A stretch of DNA of 64,000 bases from Opitutaceae bacterium (GCA_016795545.1 JAEUGX010000087.1:1-64000); one strand, 5' to 3'. Numbered from the stretch's first letter, positions 30,310 to 39,812 are shown. A program made the numbers and translations. Notes: generated from the sequence alone by a model not told the origin.

Positions 30310-31749
30310 ATGAACATTCAGCCGACCAAGCAGGCCTTCCTCGAGCTCGCCCGCCAGGGCAACGTCGTCCCGGTGCGGGCCGACCTGCTGGCCGACCTGG
30401 AAACCCCGGTCTCGGCCTACGCGAAGCTGCGCGGCCGCGGGCCGGCCTTCCTGCTGGAATCGGTCGAGGGCGGCGAGCATGTCTCCCGGTACAGCTTCAT
30501 CGGCTGCAATCCGCGCAAGATCCTCCGCGCCGCGCCGGGCGACCCGGATCCCTTGGCCGCGTTGCAGGCGGAGCTGGCCGGGTACCGGCCGGTTGCGGTG
30601 CCGGGCCTGCCCCCGTTCACCGGCGGAGCGGTCGGCTACCTCGGCTACGAGTTCATCCACAGCGTCGAGCCGACGGTGCCGCTGGCGGCGCGCGACGAGC
30701 TCGGGGTGCCCATGATGTGGTTCATGCTGTGCGACTCGATCCTGGCCTTCGACCGGGCGCACCAGACGATGCAGCTGATCGTCAACGCCCATGTCGGCGA
30801 CAGCCCGGCGGCCGCCTACGACGCCGCCGTTGCCGAGCTGCAGCGCATGCGTGCGGCCCTCGCCGCGCCCTCCGCGCTGGTCTCCGCCGCGGTCGGCGAG
30901 CACCGGGCCGTGCAGGTGCCCCCGGGCAACTTCACCCAGGCCGGCTACGAGCGGATGGTCGAGGAGGCGAAGGAGTTCATCCGCGCCGGCGACATCTTCC
31001 AGATCGTGCTCTCCCAGCGTTTCACACGCGGCTTCTCCCGCCCGCCTCTCGACCTGTACCGCGCGCTGCGCACGGTGAACCCCTCGCCGTACATGTTCCT
31101 CCTCGAGACCGGCGACTTCGCGCTGGTCGGCGCGTCGCCCGAGGTCCACGTGCGCCTGACCGGGAGCAAGGTCGAGATCCGCCCGATCGCCGGCACCCGG
31201 CCCCGCGGCAAGACGCCCGCCGAGGACGCCGCGCTCGAGCAGGACCTGCTCGCCGACGAGAAGGAGCGGGCCGAGCACCTGATGCTGGTGGATCTCGCGC
31301 GCAACGACATCGGGCGCGTCTGCAGCTTCGGCTCGGTCAAGGTGCCCGAGTACATGATCATCGAGCGGTACTCGCACGTGATGCACATTGTGTCACAGGT
31401 AGAGGGACAACTTGCGCCAGAACGCACCGCGTTCGACCTCATGCGGGCCACCTTTCCCGCCGGCACCGTCAGTGGCGCGCCCAAAATCCGCGCCATGCAG
31501 CTCGTCGCGGGTTTCGAGGGCGCGCAGCGCGGCTCCTACGCCGGCGCCCTGGGCTACTTCAGCTACGACGGCAATTTGGACTCCTGCATAACCCTCCGCA
31601 CCGCATTGCTTAAGGACGGGCTCGTGCACGTCCAGGCAGGCGCGGGGATCGTCGCCGATTCGGTCCCCGCCACCGAGTATCAGGAGACGATCAACAAGGC
31701 CTCCGCTCTCTTCAAGGCCATCGCCCTGGCGGACAAATTGTCGATTTGA
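30310..31749 (+). CDS. trpE: Anthranilate synthase component I
   Basis: A 479-residue chorismate-using enzyme for the first step of tryptophan synthesis. The family core is complete: QIVLSQRF, GASPEVHVRL, IAGTRPRG, DLARNDIGRV, EYMIIERYSHVMHIVS and AGTVSGAPKIRAMQ. The N-terminal feedback-site region (SVEGGEHVSRYSFIG) points to TrpE rather than PabB. The ATG at 30310 was chosen because it begins the normal N-terminus; an upstream in-frame start would add 14 unrelated residues. trpG is not adjacent, and no Trp-rich leader peptide was seen. Confidence 0.93.
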   Translation: MNIQPTKQAFLELARQGNVVPVRADLLADLETPVSAYAKLRGRGPAFLLESVEGGEHVSRYSFIGCNPRKILRAAPGDPDPLAALQAELAGYRPVAVPGLPPFTGGAVGYLGYEFIHSVEPTVPLAARDELGVPMMWFMLCDSILAFDRAHQTMQLIVNAHVGDSPAAAYDAAVAELQRMRAALAAPSALVSAAVGEHRAVQVPPGNFTQAGYERMVEEAKEFIRAGDIFQIVLSQRFTRGFSRPPLDLYRALRTVNPSPYMFLLETGDFALVGASPEVHVRLTGSKVEIRPIAGTRPRGKTPAEDAALEQDLLADEKERAEHLMLVDLARNDIGRVCSFGSVKVPEYMIIERYSHVMHIVSQVEGQLAPERTAFDLMRATFPAGTVSGAPKIRAMQLVAGFEGAQRGSYAGALGYFSYDGNLDSCITLRTALLKDGLVHVQAGAGIVADSVPATEYQETINKASALFKAIALADKLSI

Positions 31750-31887
31750 GGCATCTGCGCGGCACAGAGCCGCGTATTAAGGGTCGGAACAGGTCGTTGG
31801 GAATTTCCCCCGGCCGCCCGGCATCGTATATGCAAGGGAGCGGGGGGGTAACATCACCCGCCTAATAAACGTCAGATCACTACCATC

Positions 31888-32973
31888 ATGCCTCACCGCA
31901 AAAAGATTTTCCGTTCCACGTCGGAAGCGATGGCGATGCCCGCCGAGCGGGCGGTTTCCGGAGTTTCCATTCCCTCCGCCGACGAGGGTCTCACCGTCCG
32001 TCCCGAGATCCAGCCGGCCGCGCCCTCGCCGTTCGACCAGGCCTCGCCGGTCGACCGCCGCGACGAGCGTTCGAACCTCCAGCTCTACCTCAACGAGATC
32101 CGGCAGACCCCACTGCTGACGATCGAGGAGGAGATCAAGCTGGCAGCCCGCATCAAGCGCGGCGACAAGGCCGCGCGCGACCACATGATCAAGGCGAACC
32201 TCCGCCTGGTCGTGAAGATCGCCTACGATTACAACCAGATGGGCCTGCCGCTCATGGACCTGATCAGCGAGGGCAATCTCGGCCTGATCAAGGCCGTCGA
32301 GCGCTTCGACCCCGCCAAGGGCGGCAAGCTCTCCACGTATGCCGCGTGGTGGATCAAGCAGTCGATGAAACGCGCCCTGGCGAACCAGTCGAAGACAATC
32401 CGCCTGCCGGTGCACCTGGTCGACAAGATCTCCCGCATGCGCAAGGCCATCGCCAAGCTCACCGACGAGCTCGGGCGCGAGCCTGAGAACGAGGAGATCG
32501 CCGCCGAGCTGCAGATCCCGACGGCCAAGGTGGCGCTGCTCAAGACGGTCAGCGTGCGCCCGGCCTCGCTCGACGCTCCCGTCGGCGAGGACAACGACTC
32601 CGCGACGCTCGGCGACCTGGTCGGCGACGACTCGGCCGTCAGCCCCTACGAGGGCCTGGGCGACAAGAACCTCAAGGAGGACCTGGCCGCCATGGTCAAC
32701 TCCCTCGACCCGCGCGAGGCCAGCATCATCAAGCTGCGCTTCGGACTCGAGGGCCAGAAGGAGCTCACCCTCGAGGAGGTCGGCCGCAAGTTCAAGGTGA
32801 CCCGCGAGCGCATCCGCCAGCTCGAATACCTGGCCCTCGCCAAGATCCGCCGGCAGATGCAGCAGCACAACAAGATCCGCACCGCCGACGAGGTCGAGGA
32901 GGAGCGCAACGCCGAGGAACGCGCGGAGGTCATCCGCGAGTTCGTGGCAAGGCAGACCGCCACGGCCCGCTGA
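31888..32973 (+). CDS. RNA polymerase sigma factor, RpoD/SigA family (short form)
   Basis: A 361-residue sigma-70 factor. Region 1.2 is at about residues 63-95, region 2 at about 100-170 (LRLVVKIAYDYNQMGLPLMD, TYAAWWIKQSMKRAL), then region 3 and region 4 ending in the helix-turn-helix TLEEVGRKFKVTRERIRQLE. Region 1.1 is absent and the N-terminus is about 60 residues of low-complexity sequence. It could be the primary sigma factor or a group 2 factor like RpoS. The gene is followed by a strong intrinsic terminator, and no Shine-Dalgarno sequence precedes the ATG. Confidence 0.93.
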   Translation: MPHRKKIFRSTSEAMAMPAERAVSGVSIPSADEGLTVRPEIQPAAPSPFDQASPVDRRDERSNLQLYLNEIRQTPLLTIEEEIKLAARIKRGDKAARDHMIKANLRLVVKIAYDYNQMGLPLMDLISEGNLGLIKAVERFDPAKGGKLSTYAAWWIKQSMKRALANQSKTIRLPVHLVDKISRMRKAIAKLTDELGREPENEEIAAELQIPTAKVALLKTVSVRPASLDAPVGEDNDSATLGDLVGDDSAVSPYEGLGDKNLKEDLAAMVNSLDPREASIIKLRFGLEGQKELTLEEVGRKFKVTRERIRQLEYLALAKIRRQMQQHNKIRTADEVEEERNAEERAEVIREFVARQTATAR

Positions 32974-32987
32974 CCGCCTTCATCCCG

Positions 32988-33016
32988 GCGCCCGCCTCAC
33001 GGCGGGCGCTTTTTTT
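32988..33016 (+). terminator. Intrinsic terminator of the sigma factor gene
   Basis: A nine-base-pair stem (GCGCCCGCC with GGCGGGCGC), a four-base TCAC loop and seven consecutive T residues follow the stop codon by about 15 bases. This is the clearest plus-strand Rho-independent terminator in the window. Confidence 0.92.
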
Positions 33017-33144
33017 GCCTGCTCCCCCGCCAGCGAGGAGACCCCGCGAATCACGCACAGCGGACGGAGGGCGGAATCGCAGGATGCGGAATCAGGAATC
33101 CAGGAATGCCGGCAAAAAAGGCCCGACTGGGTAGTGCCTGAAGA

Positions 33145-33272
33145 TCGAAAGCCGGTGTCGGAGCCCACGACTCCCCCATCTACCCCTCTACTCGTCGTCC
33201 TCACTCTCGTCGATTCGCGCCCATCCGCGCTATTCGCGGGCGTCTCTCTCCCTCCTGCTTGTCTGAGCAAAC
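33145..33272. repeat. Dispersed intergenic repeat, copy 2
   Basis: It begins with TCGAAAGCCGG (33145-33155, identical to 12201-12211), followed by a CTC-rich middle, the core CGATTCGCGCCCATCCGCG near 33211, then ATTCGCGGGCGTC and CTCCTGCTTG, shared with 36211-36265. Confidence 0.65.
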
Positions 33273-33350
33273 CCAGGCAAGTGACGCCGAAGGTTGAACG
33301 TCTGAACGTCCGGGCTCTCGCCCCACCTCTCTCAGCTGAATGACCCCAGC

Positions 33351-34709
33351 TCAGACCGCCCGTTGCTCGAGGAAGGCCTTGATCGCGGCAGCTTCTGCCG
33401 GAAGCCGGTGTTTGACGATGGGCCGGCCCTTCAGGGCCTCGAGGGTCGGGTGTGTCGGCTCCTCGCCGGTGGCGGCGCGGATGGCGTCGGGGAATTTCGC
33501 CGGGTGCGCGGTCGCGAGCACGATGCTGACCCGCCGCGGGTTGAGATCCTTGAAGGCGCAGGCCGTGTGCGGGTCGACCGTGTAGCGGTAGCGCTGGTGG
33601 ACCCGCCGGATCAGGCCGGTGATCTCCTCGTCCGAGCAGCGCGACGAGCTGAAGGTCGACTGGTTGAGGACGTCGAAGCGGTACGACCCGGTCGCCTTGA
33701 TCTGCGCCATGACGCCGCGGACGCGCGTCGGCTGCTCGTCCAGCGCGTAGTAGAGGAAGCGTTCGAAATTGGACGCCACCTGGATGTCCATCGACGGCGC
33801 CAGGCTGGGGTGCACCTCGCCGCTGCGGTATTCGGCCGTGGTGAACAGGCGGTGCAGGATGTCGTTGCGGTTGGTCGCCACCTTGAAGCCGCGGACCGCG
33901 ACGCCCATGCGCGAGAGCAGCCAGCCGGCAAAGACATTGCCGAAATTGCCGGTCGGCACGACGAACTCGACCTCGGCGCGTTCCGCGGCCGGCAGGCGCA
34001 GCCAGGCGTGGAGGTAGTAGACGCACTGCGCGAGGATCCGGGCGAGGTTGATCGAGTTGACCGCCGAGAGCCGGTGCCGCGCCGCGAACGGCTGGTCGCC
34101 GAAGACCTCCTTCAGCACCCGCTGCGCGTCGTCGAAGCTGCCGTCGACCGCGAGCGCGTGCACGTTGTCCGCCCCGGTGCAGGTCATCTGCCGCTCCTGC
34201 AGCGGCGACACCCGGCCGTCGGGGTAGAGGATGAAGATGGCGGTGCGCGGCTTGCCCAGGAGTCCGTGAATGGCGGCGGCGCCGGTGTCGCCGGACGTGG
34301 CGCCCAGCACGTTGATCCCCTCGCCTCGCCGCTCGCACTGGTGCTGGTAGAGGTTGCCCAGGACCTGCAGGGCGAAGTCCTTGAACGCCAGCGTCGGCCC
34401 GTGGAACAGCTCGAGCACGTGCAGGCGCTCGTCCAGCTGGCGCAGCGGGGCGATCTCCGGATGCGAGAACCCGCGGTAGGCCCGGTGCACCAGCCCGCGC
34501 AGCACGTCCGGCGCGATGTCCGTGGCGAACACGCCGAGGAACTCCGCGCACAGGTCGGCATAGCCCAGGCCCTGCCACGCCGCCAGGCGGCCGGACAGGT
34601 CCGGCACCTTTTCCGGCAGGAACAGGCCGCCGTCCGGAGCCAGGCCGATCGCCACGGCCTCGCTGAAGCTCACCGGCTCCGTCTGGCCGCGGGTCGAGAG
34701 GTAGCGCAT
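33351..34709 (-). CDS. thrC: Threonine synthase
   Basis: A 452-residue pyridoxal-phosphate enzyme converting phosphohomoserine to threonine. The PLP lysine is Lys110 in GPTLAFKDF. The N-terminus MRYLSTRG and GLAPDGGLFLPE, GATSGDTGAAA and VPTGNFGNVFAG are typical of the longer thrC class. It lies 45 bases downstream of lysC on the same strand, forming an aspartate-family operon. Homoserine dehydrogenase and kinase genes are not in the window. Confidence 0.96.
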   Translation of the reverse strand: MRYLSTRGQTEPVSFSEAVAIGLAPDGGLFLPEKVPDLSGRLAAWQGLGYADLCAEFLGVFATDIAPDVLRGLVHRAYRGFSHPEIAPLRQLDERLHVLELFHGPTLAFKDFALQVLGNLYQHQCERRGEGINVLGATSGDTGAAAIHGLLGKPRTAIFILYPDGRVSPLQERQMTCTGADNVHALAVDGSFDDAQRVLKEVFGDQPFAARHRLSAVNSINLARILAQCVYYLHAWLRLPAAERAEVEFVVPTGNFGNVFAGWLLSRMGVAVRGFKVATNRNDILHRLFTTAEYRSGEVHPSLAPSMDIQVASNFERFLYYALDEQPTRVRGVMAQIKATGSYRFDVLNQSTFSSSRCSDEEITGLIRRVHQRYRYTVDPHTACAFKDLNPRRVSIVLATAHPAKFPDAIRAATGEEPTHPTLEALKGRPIVKHRLPAEAAAIKAFLEQRAV

Positions 34710-34754
34710 GGCGGTGAAGTGGCGCCGCGGCGGCGGGTGCGGGGTCCGGTCCGC

Positions 34755-35972
34755 TCAGGCCTTGCTCAGGCCGAACGCCTCGTGGGCGGCGCGGACGGCC
34801 TCGTCGGCCTTGGCGCGGTCCACCGCGACGGTGATCTTGATCTCCGAGGTGCCGATCAGCTGGATGTTGATCCCGGCGTCGCCCAGGGCCGTGAAGAGCG
34901 CGGCCGCCACGCCCGCGTGCGTGCGCATGCCGACGCCGACCACGGAGAGCTTGGCGATGTTGTCGAACGCCTTCACCTCGCCGCCGCCGAGCTTCTTCAG
35001 CACCGCCGGCAGCACCTTGACCGCGCTGCCCGCGTCGTCGCGCTGCACGGTGAAGGTCAGGTCCACCCCGCCCGTGTGCGCCACGTTCTGCACGATCATG
35101 TCGACGTTGATGTTCGCGTCGGCGAGCGCCTTGAAGATGGCCGCGGCCGAGGCCGGCTTGTCGGGCAGCTGGCTGATCACGACCTTGGCCTGGTCCTTGT
35201 CCACGGCGACGCCGCGGACGACGACTTTTTCCATGTAGGCGACTTCTTCTTTCACGATGGTTCCTGGGTTGTGGTTAAAGCTGCTGCGCACCTCGAACAC
35301 GACGCCGTACTTCTTGGCGAACTCGACGGAGCGGGACTGCATGACCTTCGAGCCGAGGCTGGCCAGCTCGAGCATCTCGTCGTAGCTGATCTCGTCGATC
35401 TTGCGCGCGCTCTTCACGATGCGCGGATCGGCGGTGTAGACCCCGTCGACGTCGGTGTAGATCTCGCACTTGTCGGCCTTGCAGGCCGCCGCCAGGGCGA
35501 TCGCCGTCAGGTCGGAGCCCCCGCGGCCGAGCGTCGTGATCTGGCCCTCGGCATTGATGCCCTGGAAGCCGGCCACGATCACCACCTTGCCCTCCTTCAG
35601 GTCCTTCAGGATCGGCTTCGGGTTGATGGTCTTGATCTTCGCCTTGGTGAAGACGTGATCGGTCAAAATGCCCGCCTGCGCCCCGGTATACGATACCGCC
35701 GGCACGCCGATCGCATGCAAGGCCATGGCCGTGAGCGCGATCGTCTCCTGCTCGCCGATGGCCAGCAGCATGTCCAGCTCCCGCGTGTCCGGACGCTCCG
35801 TGATGGCCTTGGCGCGGGCGATGAGCTCGTTGGTGACGCCGGAACGGGCCGACACCACCACCACCAGACCGTGCCCTTCCGCCCGCGTCTTCTGGATGCG
35901 CTGCGCCACGTTCTTGATGCGGTCGATGTCACCCACCGAAGTGCCACCGTATTTCTGGACGATAAGTGCCAT
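34755..35972 (-). CDS. lysC: Aspartate kinase, monofunctional, with ACT domains
   Basis: A 405-residue enzyme for the first step of lysine, threonine and methionine synthesis. The kinase domain starts MALIVQKYGGTSVG and contains GRGGSDLTA and ARSGVTNELI. The C-terminus has two ACT regulatory domains. The ATG at 35972 gives the standard N-terminus. An internal in-frame ATG at 35234 lies eight bases after a GAAAGAAGAAG stretch and would yield a 159-residue ACT-only product, like the beta subunit of Bacillus or Corynebacterium aspartokinase. That second product is inference. Confidence 0.96.
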   Translation of the reverse strand: MALIVQKYGGTSVGDIDRIKNVAQRIQKTRAEGHGLVVVVSARSGVTNELIARAKAITERPDTRELDMLLAIGEQETIALTAMALHAIGVPAVSYTGAQAGILTDHVFTKAKIKTINPKPILKDLKEGKVVIVAGFQGINAEGQITTLGRGGSDLTAIALAAACKADKCEIYTDVDGVYTADPRIVKSARKIDEISYDEMLELASLGSKVMQSRSVEFAKKYGVVFEVRSSFNHNPGTIVKEEVAYMEKVVVRGVAVDKDQAKVVISQLPDKPASAAAIFKALADANINVDMIVQNVAHTGGVDLTFTVQRDDAGSAVKVLPAVLKKLGGGEVKAFDNIAKLSVVGVGMRTHAGVAAALFTALGDAGINIQLIGTSEIKITVAVDRAKADEAVRAAHEAFGLSKA

Positions 35973-36041
35973 GGTTGAAACCGCGTTAAATGGCCCGGCG
36001 ACCCGCAACTTGGCAAGGCGCGAGTGCAAGGCATGCGTCAT

Positions 36042-36062
36042 AATTGCAAATATCATGCAATT
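36042..36062. promoter_or_regulatory. AATTGCA-N7-TGCAATT dyad upstream of lysC
   Basis: A perfect inverted repeat of seven-base arms lies 70-90 bases before the lysC ATG. It is strikingly AT-rich for this genome, as expected of a promoter-proximal operator for a dimeric repressor or activator. No particular regulator is indicated by the sequence. Confidence 0.4.
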
Positions 36063-36139
36063 GATGTCTCGCCCGGATCCCTTCCGCCCGGAGGCGGGGT
36101 GGCGAGGAAAGCGTGCAGCCGCGAAGGGCGGAGCGCAGC

Positions 36140-36272
36140 TGAAAGTCAAAACCGGGGGGGCTTCACCGGGGCTCCCAACCCTCATCGCTCAACTCGTTCT
36201 CCTCATCCTTCTCGATTCGCGTCCATCCGCCCATTCGCGGGCGTCACTTTCCCCTCCTGCTTGCCTGAGTTC
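36140..36272. repeat. Dispersed intergenic repeat, copy 3
   Basis: GAAAGTCAAAACCGG at the left end, CTCATCGCTCAAC at 36181-36193 (identical to 20228-20240), a core ATTCGCGTCCATCCGC at 36215-36230, CATTCGCGGGCGTC, and CTCCTGCTTGCCTGAG at the right end closely follow copy 2. Confidence 0.65.
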
Positions 36273-36323
36273 CTCATCCTCCCCGCCGGCCATTCCGGAA
36301 GGATTGGGGCCGGAACCGCCGGC

Positions 36324-36977
36324 TCAGCCAGCGGGAGGCTTGCGGGCGAACTTGTTCTCGGTGCCGTTGAGGAGCCGCCGGAGGTTCTCGCGGTGGCGGA
36401 TGATGACGAACAGCCCGATGATGGTAACGACGATGTTAAGCGGCAGCGGATTGCGCAGGAGCCAGCTCGCGGCGGGAACGGCTACGGCGGCCAGGATGGA
36501 GCCGAGCGAGACGTAGCGGGTGGCAAAGAAGGTCACGACCCATACTCCCGCGCCGACCAGGCACGAGATCGGGATGAGGAAGACCAGGCCGCCCGCGGCG
36601 GTGGCGACGCCCTTGCCGCCCTTGAAGCGGGTGAAGACCGAGAAGGAGTGGCCGAGAATGGCGCCGATGACCCCGGTCAGTCCCAGCAGGCGGGCCGCCT
36701 CGGGATCGGAACCGGCCAGCGCGTTGGGCAGCGGGTAGACGGCGCAATAGCCCGCGGGCCAGCCCGCCGCGACCAGGCCCTTGAGGGCGTCGAGGGCGAA
36801 CACCGTGTTGCCCGCGCGGGCGCCGAGCACTCGCTTGACGTTGGTCGCGCCGGGATTGCCGCTGCCCGCCTTGAAGATATCGACGCCGTGGGCCCGCGCC
36901 ACCAGGTAGCCGAAGGGCAGCGCCCCCAGAATGTAACCGACGACCGCCGCGATGAGGAAGGGTCCGGAGGTGATCAC
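36324..36977 (-). CDS. plsY: Acyl-phosphate:glycerol-3-phosphate acyltransferase
   Basis: A 217-residue polytopic inner-membrane enzyme that makes lysophosphatidate from acyl-phosphate. The three family motifs are seen: GSGNPGATN near residue 38, GHSFSVFTRFKGGKGVAT in the middle, and RHRENLRRLLNGTENKF near the end. Its GTG start overlaps the serA stop in GTGA, so the two are translationally coupled. Its product would be the substrate of PlsC-type enzymes such as the one at 2374-2970. Confidence 0.96.
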   Translation of the reverse strand: MITSGPFLIAAVVGYILGALPFGYLVARAHGVDIFKAGSGNPGATNVKRVLGARAGNTVFALDALKGLVAAGWPAGYCAVYPLPNALAGSDPEAARLLGLTGVIGAILGHSFSVFTRFKGGKGVATAAGGLVFLIPISCLVGAGVWVVTFFATRYVSLGSILAAVAVPAASWLLRNPLPLNIVVTIIGLFVIIRHRENLRRLLNGTENKFARKPPAG

Positions 36978-38563
36978 AAGTTGACCACCACAGCCTGCTT
37001 GATGGCGCGATGACTGGTCAACTCCTTAAGGGCGGACGCCGAGGGCGCGCTGTCGAGGTTGAGCACGCACAGCGCCGTGCCGCCGGCATTGTTGCGGCTG
37101 AGGGACATCGCCGCGATGTTCACCCGCTCGCGGCCCATGAGGGTGCCGACCATGCCGATGATGCCCGGTTCGTCGTGGTTCTCGTAGATCAGCAGCACGC
37201 CGGCCGGGGCGGCCTCGACCTCGCGGCTGTTGAGGGCCACCAGGCGCGGGCTGTTGGCCTTGCCGATCAGCGTGCCGGTGGCGGAGCACACCCGCCCGTC
37301 GCCGGCGACCGCCTCGACCTGCATCAGCTCGGTGTAGTCGGTGTCGACCGTCGACTTGATCACTTCCGCCTTGATCCCCAGCCGCTCGAGCGTGAGCGGG
37401 GCGTTGACGTAGTTGATGACCTCGCCGGTGATCCGCCGCAGGTAGCCGCGGATGACCGCGCGGGTTACGGCGTTGGCGTCGAGCTCCACCATCTTGCCCC
37501 AGTAGGTGATGCGCAGCGTCGCGATCGACGAAGGGGAGATCTGCTGCACGAGGGTGCCGAGCTTGCCGCCCAGCTCCAGGTAGGGGGCCAGCACCTTCAG
37601 CGCCGCGGCGTCCAGGGCCGGCATGTTGACGGCGTTGCGGATGACCCCGCCGTTGAGCACGTCGGTGATCTGCTCGGCCACCTCGACGCCGACCGCGTCC
37701 TGCGCCTCGGCGGTCGAGGCGCCGAGGTGCGGCGTCAGCGTGACGTTCGGCAGGGAGCGCAGCTCGCTGTCCGCCGCGAGCGGCTCGTCCTCGAACACGT
37801 CGAGGCCCGCGGCCGCGACCTGGCCCGACTTCAGGGCGGCGAGCAGCGCGCTCTCCTTGATGATGCCGCCGCGCGCGCAGTTGAAGATGCGGAGGCCCCG
37901 CTTGGCCTTGGCGAAGGCGGCCTCGTCGATCATGTACTTCGTCGCGTCGGTCAGCGGCATGTGGACCGTGATATAGTCCGCCTGCGCCAGGAGCTCGTCC
38001 AGGGTGACGGATTCGACCTGGATGGCCTTCGCCCGGCTCGGGGCCAGGTAGGGGTCATAGGCCACGACCCGCATGCCGAAGGCCTGGGCCCGCTTCGCCA
38101 CCTCGGCGCCGATGCGTCCCAGGCCGACGATGCCGAGGGTCTTGCGGAAAAGCTCGATGCCGGAGAAGCTCTTGCGGTCCCACTGTCCCGCGCGCATGGA
38201 GGCGGCCGCCTGCGGCACCGGGCGGGCGCCGCAGAGCAGGTGGGTGAACGTGAGCTCGGCCGTCGCCACCGTGTTGCCGGACGGCGTGTTCATCACGATC
38301 ACGCCCCGCTCGGTCGCGGCCTCGACATCGACGTTGTCGACGCCCACGCCCGCGCGCCCGACGACCTTCAGCAGGGGCGCCGCGGCGAGCACCTCGGCGG
38401 TGATCTTCGTCTCGGAGCGCACCGCGATCGCGTGCACGTCGCGCACCAGCCCGAGCAGCTTGGCCGGCGGCGTGTTGTAGGCCTCGATGACCTCGAAGCC
38501 CGGCTGGGCCCGGAAATAGGCGACGCCCGAGGGGGAAATCTTGTCCGCAACCAGGATTTTCAT
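36974..38563 (-). CDS. serA: D-3-phosphoglycerate dehydrogenase
   Basis: A 529-residue long-form SerA, the first step of serine synthesis. It has the catalytic domain and NAD-binding fold (GLGRIGAEVAKRAQAFGM), the NCARGGII and TLTPHLGASTAEAQ segments, an intervening ASB-type domain (about residues 315-450), and a C-terminal ACT domain (VLLIYENHDEPGIIGMVG). Length is normal for the type found in mycobacteria and Bacillus. It is the first gene of a serA-plsY pair. Confidence 0.96.
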   Translation of the reverse strand: MKILVADKISPSGVAYFRAQPGFEVIEAYNTPPAKLLGLVRDVHAIAVRSETKITAEVLAAAPLLKVVGRAGVGVDNVDVEAATERGVIVMNTPSGNTVATAELTFTHLLCGARPVPQAAASMRAGQWDRKSFSGIELFRKTLGIVGLGRIGAEVAKRAQAFGMRVVAYDPYLAPSRAKAIQVESVTLDELLAQADYITVHMPLTDATKYMIDEAAFAKAKRGLRIFNCARGGIIKESALLAALKSGQVAAAGLDVFEDEPLAADSELRSLPNVTLTPHLGASTAEAQDAVGVEVAEQITDVLNGGVIRNAVNMPALDAAALKVLAPYLELGGKLGTLVQQISPSSIATLRITYWGKMVELDANAVTRAVIRGYLRRITGEVINYVNAPLTLERLGIKAEVIKSTVDTDYTELMQVEAVAGDGRVCSATGTLIGKANSPRLVALNSREVEAAPAGVLLIYENHDEPGIIGMVGTLMGRERVNIAAMSLSRNNAGGTALCVLNLDSAPSASALKELTSHRAIKQAVVVNL

Positions 38564-38621
38564 GAGCCGTCCAACAAGCCCGGACGACGCGGAAAACGCA
38601 ATCCCGCAGGCGCGGCCCGGC

Positions 38622-39812
38622 CTACTTCTTCAATCCGGCGCAGAAGGCCGCCAGGCGCTCCACGCCCTTGCGAATGATCTCGTCGCCGGTCGCGTAGCTG
38701 AGGCGCAGGTAGCCCTCGGCGCCGAAGGCCGAGCCGGGCACGGCCGCGACCTTGGCCTGGTCGAGCAGCCGGGCGCAGAATTCCGTGTCCTTCAGCCCGA
38801 AGCTGGAGATGTTCGGGAACAGGTAGAACGCCCCGCCCGCAAGCAGGCAGGAGACGCCGGGTATCTTGTTGAGCTCGGCGTGCAGGAACTTGCGGCGCCG
38901 GTCGAAGGCCGACTTCATCTCCGCCAGGGCCTGGGCGGCCTTGGCCTTCTCCTTGAGGGCGGCGAGCGCGCCGTATTGGGCGAAGGTGGTGGCGTTCGAG
39001 GCCATCTGGCTCTGCAGCTCCGCCACGGCCCGGGCGATCGGCGCCGGGGCGACCAGCGTGCCGAGCCGCCAGCCGGTCATGGAGTAGGTCTTGGAAAAGC
39101 CGGCGACGGTGATCGTGCGCTTCTCCACCTCGGCGCCCAGCATGGCGAAGTTCACGGGCTGGTTGCCGTCATAGATCAGGTGCTCGTACATCTCGTCGGA
39201 GAGGACGTACAGGTTGTGCTTCACGCACAGCTCGGCCAGCGCGGCCAGCTCGGCGCGGGTGTAGACGGCGCCGCTGGGGTTCGACGGGCTGCAGAGGACG
39301 AGCAGCTTCGTCTTCGGCGTGATCGCGGCCTCGAGCTGCGCGGGCGTGAGCTTGAAGCCGGCCCGGTCCGAGCAGAGCACGAACTTCGGCGTCGCGCCGG
39401 CCAGCTTCGCCATCTCGGGGTAGCTCACCCAGTACGGCGCCGGGATCAGCACCTCGTCGCCCGGGTCGCAGACGGCAAGGATGGCCAGGTAGCAGGAGAA
39501 CTTTCCGCCGGGCGACACCACCACCTGCCCGGGCGTGAGCCGGTAGCCGTATTCGGCCCCGTACCGCTCGGCCACGGCCGCGCGCAGCGGCTCGATGCCG
39601 GGAGTCGGCGCATACTTGGTCTTGCCCGCCTTCAACGCCGCGACCGCGGCCTCCTTGATGAACTCCGGCGTGTCGAAATCGGGCTCGCCCGCGGCGAAGC
39701 TGCAGACGTCCTCGCCGGCGGCGATCATGGCCTTCGCCTTGGCATCGATGGCCAGGGTCGGCGAAGGCGAGACGTTACGGGCCCAGACGGACAGGGGAGG
39801 CGGATTGCTCAT
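38622..39812 (-). CDS. Class I/II pyridoxal-phosphate aminotransferase, aspartate aminotransferase-like
   Basis: A 396-residue fold-type I aminotransferase of the thermophile-like AAT (I-gamma) group. [35 protein letters not shown] and the PLP lysine Lys241 in [14 protein letters not shown] are all present. Aspartate is the most likely amino donor, but aromatic or prephenate activity is known in this group, so specificity is not certain. It sits 58 bases upstream of serA on the same strand and may be cotranscribed with it. Confidence 0.9.
   Translation of the reverse strand: MSNPPPLSVWARNVSPSPTLAIDAKAKAMIAAGEDVCSFAAGEPDFDTPEFIKEAAVAALKAGKTKYAPTPGIEPLRAAVAERYGAEYGYRLTPGQVVVSPGGKFSCYLAILAVCDPGDEVLIPAPYWVSYPEMAKLAGATPKFVLCSDRAGFKLTPAQLEAAITPKTKLLVLCSPSNPSGAVYTRAELAALAELCVKHNLYVLSDEMYEHLIYDGNQPVNFAMLGAEVEKRTITVAGFSKTYSMTGWRLGTLVAPAPIARAVAELQSQMASNATTFAQYGALAALKEKAKAAQALAEMKSAFDRRRKFLHAELNKIPGVSCLLAGGAFYLFPNISSFGLKDTEFCARLLDQAKVAAVPGSAFGAEGYLRLSYATGDEIIRKGVERLAAFCAGLKK

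Larger units (their letters stand above)
32974..33350. other. Gene-free stretch between sigma factor and thrC
   Basis: This 377-base gap between convergent genes holds the sigma-gene terminator at its start and a copy of the dispersed intergenic repeat at about 33145-33272. Nothing else is recognisable, and no supported small gene was found. Confidence 0.6.
35973..36323. other. Gene-free stretch between lysC and plsY
   Basis: This 351-base gap contains an AT-rich dyad at 36042-36062 and a copy of the dispersed repeat at about 36140-36272. It should hold the lysC-thrC promoter and the end of the serA-plsY transcript. No terminator hairpin with a T run was seen. Confidence 0.6.
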
